This document shows, one piece after another, positions 59,258-64,000 of a DNA stretch of 64,000 bases. The stretch is taken from the NCBI GenBank assembly GCA_905176665.1, contig CAJINA010000157.1, positions 124,001 through 188,000 of the forward strand, written 5' to 3'. The notes beneath the pieces are model-generated. The model ran no database searches, had not been told where the DNA came from, and worked only from the letters and a program-made list of their open reading frames with translations. Each line of letters starts with the position of its first letter. Position 1 is the stretch's first letter. The DNA comes from Olavius algarvensis Delta 4 endosymbiont (GTDB taxonomy: Bacteria > Desulfobacterota > Desulfobacteria > Desulfobacterales > CAJINA01). The position numbers and the translations under genes are program-made.

Positions 59258-61135
59258 CTAATACACGCCAATAATTTTTAGAAAATCCGTTTTCTCCTCT
59301 ACAGCCTCAAGGATCGGTTTGAAGGCCTTTTCGCGGGCATCCGCTTCCAGGTCCGCGTAAAACATGTACTGCCAGGGTTTGCCGTGAATCGGGCGCGATT
59401 CCAGTTTTACCAGGTTAACGCTGTTGTCGGAGAAAACCTTCAGAACTTCCAGAAGGGCCCCCGGCTGGTGGCTGGTCGAGAAGATGATGGATGATTTGTT
59501 TTTCGCCTCGTCAGTCAGTGGTTGGCGGCTGATAATCGCGAAGCGGGAGTAGTTCTGCGGATTCGACTCGATGCCTTCCGCCAGGATATCCATTCCGTGG
59601 AGCTCGGCCGCTTCCCGGCTGCCGATGGCGGCGACACTGGGATCGTCACTGTCGCTTATATATTTCACGGCACTGGCAGTGGCATTGACCGGGACCCTTT
59701 CCCAGGCTTCGTTGCCATCTAAAAAGTCGCGACACTGGGCCACGACCGGGGCGGGTACCAGCACCTTGCGGACATCTTTCAATTTGGTTCCCGGATGGCC
59801 GATGAGGTGGTATTTAACGCGCAGTCGGATCTCACCCACGATGTGCAGGTCGTAATCCAGGAGCAGATCGTAATTTTCATGAATACTGCCGGTCAGCGAA
59901 TTTTCCAGGGGGATGACCCCGAAATCCACCCCGCCGTCTCGAACCGCGTCGAAAACAGTTCGCCAGGACGGCATGGGCACGGCCTGGATCTGCTCACCGA
60001 AATATTGCAACCCGGCTTTGTGCCCGAAGGCCCCTTTTTCGCCGAGGAACGCCACTTTCTGCTGGTCGACGCCGCTTTCAGCTGCCAGTTTGCGGATGGC
60101 GGCGGATTTTTCCAGGTAATTAAAATCGAGTTGTTTACCGACGACCGGGGCAATCACGTGCAGGTCCCGGGCCAGCTGTCCGAACTGTTCTGGGTAGAGG
60201 CTCTGGGGGCCGTCGGATAGTGCATTGTCCGGATCGTTGTGGACCTCGATCATCAGGGCGTCTGCACCGGCCGCCAGGGCTGCGCGGGCCATGGGGGCGA
60301 CTTTTTCGCGGATACCGGTTGCATGGCTGGGGTCGATGAGCACCGGCAGGTGGGTGAGTTTTTTCAAAATGGGTATCGCCGACAGGTCTAGGGTGTTGCG
60401 GGTGTACGGTTCGAAGGTACGGATACCGCGCTCACACAGAATGATGTCTTCATTACCTTCAGACAGAATGTACTCCGCCGACATGAGCCACTCCTTGATG
60501 GTGGCCGAGAGACCGCGTTTGAGGATGACCGGTTTGCCCATGCGCCCCACGCATTTCAACAACTCGAAATTTTGCATGTTGCGGGCCCCGATCTGGAGGA
60601 CATCGACATACTTCATCATCAGATCGGCATAAGTCGGTGAAGTAATTTCGGTTGCAACCCGGAGGCCGGTTTCTTCGCGGACTTCAGCCAGAATTTTCAG
60701 GCCTTCCTCTTCCAGGCCCTGGAAAGAGTAGGGTGATGTACGTGGCTTATAGGCCCCGCCGCGGAAGAGTACCGCACCGTACTTTTTTACTTCCCGGGCA
60801 ATGGTCAGACACTGCGCACGACTTTCCACGGCACAGGGACCGGCCACAATGGCAATGCGATCGGAGCCGATCGCCACATCGCCGACCTGGACCACGGTGT
60901 CTTCGGGATGCAGTTCACGGCTCACCAGCTTAAACGAGGTTGCAATCGGGACAATGGATTCGACGCCGGGCAGCTCCTTGAGGGCTTCCATATCGGTGTT
61001 GCCGCGGCCCACCGCGCCGATAATATTCTGCCCATTCTCGGCAAGATCCCGAACGATGCACCCATCCTTGTAGAGGACAGTGCGAATGTTGTTTTTTTGT
61101 TCCGTGGTGATATTTTCCGCCAGTGTGATTAACAT
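59258..61135 (-). CDS. Bifunctional DAHP synthase / prephenate dehydratase (AroF-PheA fusion) with ACT domain
   Basis: 625 residues. Residues ~1-340: class I DAHP synthase of the AroF-like type with N-terminal regulatory strand (IAIVAGPCAVESRAQCLTIA; KPRTSPYSFQGLEEEGLKIL; LPVLIDPSHATGIREKVAPM). Residues ~365-545: prephenate dehydratase (KVAFLGEKGAFGHKAGLQYF; VIPLENSLTGSIHENYDLLL; NYSRFAIIS in the place of the TRF motif). Residues ~548-625: ACT domain with GALLEVLKVF and ESRPIHGKP (ESRP binds Phe). So one chain makes the first shikimate intermediate and phenylpyruvate and can be inhibited by Phe. A Phe leader and attenuator precede it. Confidence 0.93.
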   Translation of the reverse strand: MLITLAENITTEQKNNIRTVLYKDGCIVRDLAENGQNIIGAVGRGNTDMEALKELPGVESIVPIATSFKLVSRELHPEDTVVQVGDVAIGSDRIAIVAGPCAVESRAQCLTIAREVKKYGAVLFRGGAYKPRTSPYSFQGLEEEGLKILAEVREETGLRVATEITSPTYADLMMKYVDVLQIGARNMQNFELLKCVGRMGKPVILKRGLSATIKEWLMSAEYILSEGNEDIILCERGIRTFEPYTRNTLDLSAIPILKKLTHLPVLIDPSHATGIREKVAPMARAALAAGADALMIEVHNDPDNALSDGPQSLYPEQFGQLARDLHVIAPVVGKQLDFNYLEKSAAIRKLAAESGVDQQKVAFLGEKGAFGHKAGLQYFGEQIQAVPMPSWRTVFDAVRDGGVDFGVIPLENSLTGSIHENYDLLLDYDLHIVGEIRLRVKYHLIGHPGTKLKDVRKVLVPAPVVAQCRDFLDGNEAWERVPVNATASAVKYISDSDDPSVAAIGSREAAELHGMDILAEGIESNPQNYSRFAIISRQPLTDEAKNKSSIIFSTSHQPGALLEVLKVFSDNSVNLVKLESRPIHGKPWQYMFYADLEADAREKAFKPILEAVEEKTDFLKIIGVY

Positions 61136-61199
61136 TTTAATGCTCCCATTAATTTGGTTTTTGTGACGATATCCGGCTATTTCGTTTTAAACTGTATGT

Positions 61200-61323
61200 G
61201 TTCGGGTTCGTGACATGTTCAAGGTGCGGCGCATGAATGACAGGGTGTAAGGCTTTCTCACGTACGCCGCATCGCCCTGGCATGAAGGGCAACGCCAAGA
61301 TTGGACATGTCACGAACCCGAAC
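61200..61323. repeat. 124-bp inverted-repeat element inside the aroF-pheA leader
   Basis: 23-base arms GTTCGGGTTCGTGACATGTT(CAA) at 61200-61222 and its complement at 61301-61323, one mismatch that is still a G-U pair in RNA. It lies between the attenuator terminator and the coding start, so it is transcribed into the mRNA leader. Confidence 0.75.
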
Positions 61324-61331
61324 CCCAAAAC

Positions 61332-61360
61332 AAAAAAAGCCCCGAGACTACTCTCGGGGC
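61332..61360 (-). terminator. Attenuator terminator of aroF-pheA
   Basis: On the minus strand GCCCCGAG (61360-61353) pairs with CTCGGGGC (61346-61339), loop AGTAGT, followed by seven T (61338-61332). The 5' arm can pair instead with CTCGGGG of segment 3 (61373-61385). Confidence 0.9.
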
Positions 61361-61372
61361 TTGCTATTTGCT

Positions 61373-61404
61373 CCCCGAGCAGACCGTGTGCGGTCCACCC
61401 GGGG
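61373..61404 (-). promoter_or_regulatory. Attenuator segments 2 and 3 (aroF-pheA)
   Basis: CCCCGGGTGGACC (61404-61392) pairs with GGTCTGCTCGGGG (61385-61373) over 13 positions with G-U pairs. Segment 2 also pairs with GTCCATCCGG inside the leader ORF (around 61437-61428). The layout copies that of 16682-16711. Confidence 0.82.
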
Positions 61405-61419
61405 TTCTGAACTTACGCG

Positions 61420-61500
61420 TCAGACGACCGGATGGACGCTTCTAAAAAAGAAAAAGAAGCATCCAAAGTTAAAAAAACCGGTATATGCGTTGCTGTTCAT
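61420..61500 (-). CDS. Phenylalanine-rich leader peptide of aroF-pheA
   Basis: 26 codons from ATG at 61500 to TGA at 61422-61420, with AGGAAG upstream. Eight Phe codons, including FF at 9-10 and five in a row at 15-19 (CFFFFF), and one Tyr. It ends RSVHPVV, as the leader at 16821 ends RSVHPVFA. The RSVHP codons hold attenuator segment 1. Comparable in role to the E. coli pheA leader peptide, though not in sequence. Confidence 0.88.
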   Translation of the reverse strand: MNSNAYTGFFNFGCFFFFFRSVHPVV

Positions 61501-61536
61501 CAAGTTTGTCTTCCTGTTTTGAAATTGTCGTAGGAG

Positions 61537-61564
61537 CGTATATAGGAAGTTCAAGGAATGTCAA
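61537..61564 (-). promoter_or_regulatory. Putative sigma70 promoter of aroF-pheA
   Basis: Minus strand TTGACA (61564-61559) and TATACG (61542-61537), 16-base spacer, about 37 bases upstream of the leader-peptide start. Confidence 0.65.
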
Positions 61565-61567
61565 GCG

Positions 61568-62827
61568 CTATTTTGACATCCTTGAAAAAATATTATGCAG
61601 ATATTCCAGGGCCCGATCGAAGATAGTGTCATCCAGATTCATGAAAGAGAGCCGAAAGCAGTTACGGTACTGCGGCGAGAATGAAAATTCGCGGCCTGTA
61701 CTCCACGGCTGGTTTTCGGGAAGTCCGGTCTTATGGGCGCAAACCCACAGGCTGCAGCCGTGCTGGGGCAGTTGTGCAGACAGGCCGGACGCGGCGTTGA
61801 CAAGTCCCAAAACCTGCGCCCGCCGCCGGCGGATCTTTTGATCGGTCTTTGCAATGTACTCTGCGAAAGCCCCCGTCTGAATGAACTCCCGCACGAATTT
61901 CTGGATCAGGCCTGCCGAGGCGATGTCGGAGGTGTACTTGGTGTAGAGGAATTTGTCATACAGGTCCGCCGGGACGATCATAAAGCCCAGGCGGATGCCT
62001 GACACCGTCGTCTGGGAAAGCGATTTGATGTAGATGGTCTTTTCGGGAAAAAGGTCCACGAACCGGGGCGCCGGTGATTCATGGTACTCGGAAAGATAAT
62101 CGTCTTCGATGATGTAAAACGGATGCTGCCGGGCGCGCCGGACGATTTGCTCCTTCTTATCCAGGCTGTAGGAGATGCCGGTCGGGTTGTGTACGGTCGG
62201 CATGGTGTAAAAAAGTCGGATTTGGGAGGGGAGCAGGGCATCCAGGGCCGCGATGTCCGGACCATCATCTTCCAGGGGTACAAAGTGTTTGGCCTTGAAA
62301 AGGGAAATGGCACCCGGGTAGGTGGGGTCCTCGAATAGGATATTTTCGGAAATACCCGTTGAAAACACCTTGGCCGTCAAATCCAGACCCTGCTGGGCCC
62401 CGCTGATGATCAGCATTCGGCGGGTGGGTACGCGGTAAAATTCGCCCAGCGTTGCGATGAGCTCGGGATCACCTTCAACCGGTGGTGTTGAAAAAACGCC
62501 CGCTTTCTGTTCATCAAACAGGTTGGAAAAAATCTCTTGGGCTTGCAGGTATGGAAAAAAGGATTCGGACAGATAGGCTGTTTTAAAGTCGAATATGTCG
62601 CCGGTCCGATTTATCCGTTCCGGAAAGCGGACATACGAGCCGCTGCCCACGATTTTTTCGATCCAGCCCCTGCTTTTCAAGCGCTCAAATGCCTTTTGCA
62701 CCGTCAACTTGCTGCAGCCAAATTCGGTTGCAACATCCCGGATTGATGGAATTTTATCTCCAGGCTTGAATACGCCCCTGTTGATGTCGGCTTTAATGTT
62801 GTCCGCTATCTGTTTATACAGTGCCAT
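61568..62827 (-). CDS. MocR/PdxR-like GntR regulator with aminotransferase-like domain, PLP lysine replaced
   Basis: 419 residues from the ATG at 62827. N-terminal winged helix of the GntR type (YKQIADNIKADINRGVFKPG; IPSIRDVATEFGCSKLTVQK), linker, then a fold type I aminotransferase domain (RMLIISGAQQGLDLTAKVFS; PSQIRLFYTMPTVHNPTGIS; HPFYIIEDDYLSEYHESPAP). The Schiff-base position, normally S-x-S-K-T, reads IKSLSQTTVSGIRLGFM: Gln in place of Lys. It is divergent from pdxS, the layout of PdxR regulators that sense PLP. With the Lys lost, cofactor binding must be non-covalent or absent. Confidence 0.82.
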   Translation of the reverse strand: MALYKQIADNIKADINRGVFKPGDKIPSIRDVATEFGCSKLTVQKAFERLKSRGWIEKIVGSGSYVRFPERINRTGDIFDFKTAYLSESFFPYLQAQEIFSNLFDEQKAGVFSTPPVEGDPELIATLGEFYRVPTRRMLIISGAQQGLDLTAKVFSTGISENILFEDPTYPGAISLFKAKHFVPLEDDGPDIAALDALLPSQIRLFYTMPTVHNPTGISYSLDKKEQIVRRARQHPFYIIEDDYLSEYHESPAPRFVDLFPEKTIYIKSLSQTTVSGIRLGFMIVPADLYDKFLYTKYTSDIASAGLIQKFVREFIQTGAFAEYIAKTDQKIRRRRAQVLGLVNAASGLSAQLPQHGCSLWVCAHKTGLPENQPWSTGREFSFSPQYRNCFRLSFMNLDDTIFDRALEYLHNIFSRMSK

Positions 62828-62913
62828 ATTGCGCCACAAAAGACTTGACAACTACAATACATTTTGCAAAGCGTACCACTATTAATTGGAAAGTGTCCTA
62901 TGTCAAACCCTGG

Positions 62914-62927
62914 TGTGTTATAACACA
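62914..62927. promoter_or_regulatory. Perfect 14-bp palindrome TGTGTTATAACACA, candidate operator
   Basis: Lies between the divergent MocR-like gene (62827) and pdxS (62967). A perfect dyad in this position is a likely site for the adjacent GntR-type regulator. MocR regulators often bind direct repeats, so this is only a candidate. Confidence 0.4.
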
Positions 62928-62966
62928 ACACGACCCAAAGGGCAAAAAAGAGAAAGGGAGCGCAAA

Positions 62967-63836
62967 ATGGAACGTGAAAAATTGAATAAGGGTTTTGCCG
63001 AGATGTTTAAAAACGGTGTGATTATGGATGTGACCACACCGGAGCAGGCCAAAATAGCCGAGGACGCCGGGGCCTGTTCGGTCATGGCCCTGGAGCGGGT
63101 GCCTTCCGACATTCGCAAAGACAACCAGGTGGCCCGGATGAGTGACCCGGCCATGATTGAAAGCATCATGCAGACTGTCTCCATTCCGGTGATGGCCAAA
63201 ACCCGGATCGGACATTTCATGGAAGCCCGCCTTCTCGAAGCCATGGGCATTGACTTTATCGATGAGAGTGAAGTTCTAACCCCGGCTGACGAGCATGCGC
63301 ATGTGGACAAAAACACGTTTAGAGTGCCCTTTGTCTGTGGGGCCCGCGACCTGGGTGAAGGCTTGCGCCGGGTGTACGAAGGGGCGGCCATGATCCGTAC
63401 CAAGGGCGAAGCTGGGACCGGCAACGTGGTTGAGGCCGTACGCCATATGAAAACCATCAATCGCGAGATCAAGGCCCTGAAGGGCATGGACGACGATCAA
63501 CTGGCTGCCAAGGCTGCCGAATACCGGGTACCCCTGGAACTTGTCAAAGAGACCCGCGACCTGGGCCGTTTTTCCGTGGTGAATTTTGCCGCCGGCGGCC
63601 TGGCTACCCCGGCCGATGCTGCCCTGATGATGGCCCTGGGTTCCGACGGAGTTTTCGTCGGTTCCGGCATTTTCAAATCTGAAAACCCACCTGTTATGGC
63701 GGAAGCCATGGTCAAGGCGGTGATTCACTGGGATGATCCCGCTAAACTGGTGGAGATTTCAAAGGGGCTTGGGGCTGCCATGACCGGGCTTGAGATTGCC
63801 ACGCTGGAAGTGGCGATGGCGGAGAGGGGAATTTAA
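62967..63836 (+). CDS. pdxS: Pyridoxal 5'-phosphate synthase subunit PdxS
   Basis: 289 residues. The frame opens at 62886, but the ATG at 62967 has AAAGGGAG upstream and gives the normal PdxS length. Builds PLP from ribose 5-phosphate, glyceraldehyde 3-phosphate and ammonia. Signatures: [60 protein letters not shown] with the catalytic Lys, [20 protein letters not shown] and the [20 protein letters not shown] phosphate site. pdxT is not in the window and may lie to the right. Confidence 0.96.
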   Translation: MEREKLNKGFAEMFKNGVIMDVTTPEQAKIAEDAGACSVMALERVPSDIRKDNQVARMSDPAMIESIMQTVSIPVMAKTRIGHFMEARLLEAMGIDFIDESEVLTPADEHAHVDKNTFRVPFVCGARDLGEGLRRVYEGAAMIRTKGEAGTGNVVEAVRHMKTINREIKALKGMDDDQLAAKAAEYRVPLELVKETRDLGRFSVVNFAAGGLATPADAALMMALGSDGVFVGSGIFKSENPPVMAEAMVKAVIHWDDPAKLVEISKGLGAAMTGLEIATLEVAMAERGI

Positions 63837-63885
63837 AAGAGAGGGTTCAAGGCTCCGAGGGTTCAAGTGAAGGGCGAAAACCCTG

Positions 63886-63960
63886 AGGTCGGAGATCGGA
63901 CGTCGGAGGTCGGAAAACCATGGAGTCGGGTGTCCGGAGTCCGGCGTCGGAAAAAACTCC
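63886..63960. repeat. GTCGGA-type simple repeat, 3' of pdxS
   Basis: GAGGTCGGAGATCGGACGTC, GGAGGTCGGAAAACC, GAGTCGGGTGTCCGGAGTCC, GGCGTCGGAAAA: degenerate 8-10 base units. The complementary pattern occurs at 56076-56146. No gene between 63837 and the window end. Confidence 0.55.
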
Positions 63961-64000
63961 CCTCTACCGGAGGAGTGGAATAGACTACCAGCACGATATC

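Noticed and set aside
1-64000. tRNA, rRNA, CRISPR arrays, prophage or transposase genes
   Set aside because: None seen on either strand. The regular repeats present are dispersed palindromes, not spacer-separated arrays.

Overview
The window looks like a chromosome segment of an anaerobic, sulfate-reducing Desulfobacterota bacterium, most likely in or near the Desulfobacterales. The main reasons are a complete dsrMKJOP locus for the membrane complex of dissimilatory sulfate reduction, an anaerobic (cbi-type) cobalamin pathway with a periplasmic cobaltochelatase, an apparent selenocysteine-containing DsrE protein, and many dispersed inverted-repeat elements between genes. The rank below phylum is inference. 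I saw no rRNA, tRNA, CRISPR array, transposase gene or replication origin.

Layout. 1-8 kb: the start of a small membrane protein, a secreted protein, and an RND efflux operon (adaptor, permease, outer-membrane factor). That operon has two lesions or oddities: the permease has AUA where its start codon should be, and the outer-membrane factor has an in-frame UAG. 8-16 kb: hypothetical membrane proteins, an EamA exporter, a flavin monooxygenase-like protein, a methyltransferase and gene debris. 16-17.9 kb: an ACT-domain gene behind a phenylalanine-type attenuator, then a GNAT gene translationally coupled to a DsrE-family gene with an in-frame UGA at a redox Cys position. 18-23.7 kb: an enolase-superfamily protein, a V4R/GAF histidine kinase, a divergent NtrC-type regulator and a DUF3124 protein. 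24-32.9 kb: aconitase, then an RsbRD-like protein and dsrMKJOP behind a strong sigma70 promoter. 33-35.6 kb: a chemoreceptor with a separate periplasmic Cache protein. 36-49 kb: a cobalamin riboswitch followed by cbiK, btuCDF, cbiA, cbiC, cbiL, a Gate-domain membrane protein, cbiD, cbiET, cbiF, cbiG and cbiH, closely packed and mostly overlapping. 49-58.9 kb: a secreted helical protein, a collapsed ABC transporter, DUF362, patatin and PHP proteins, an AlaX-like protein, cmoB and small membrane proteins. 59-64 kb: an aroF-pheA fusion behind a second phenylalanine attenuator, a MocR/PdxR-like regulator and divergent pdxS.

How they fit together. DsrMKJOP links the menaquinone pool to cytoplasmic sulfite reduction. 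The B12 operon makes the corrin ring and imports corrinoid under riboswitch control. The two phenylalanine leaders share a 26-codon leader ORF and a five-segment RNA layout: segment 1 lies inside the leader ORF just after the Phe codons. Together they suggest a small Phe regulon consisting of the first aromatic enzyme/prephenate dehydratase fusion and an ACT-domain sensor.

Most striking signals: the paired attenuators (16.64-16.95 and 61.33-61.56 kb), the UGA-containing DsrE gene with a downstream hairpin (17.49-17.85 kb), and a family of about 140-240 bp palindromic elements whose end supplies or abuts the TAG stop codon of several upstream genes.
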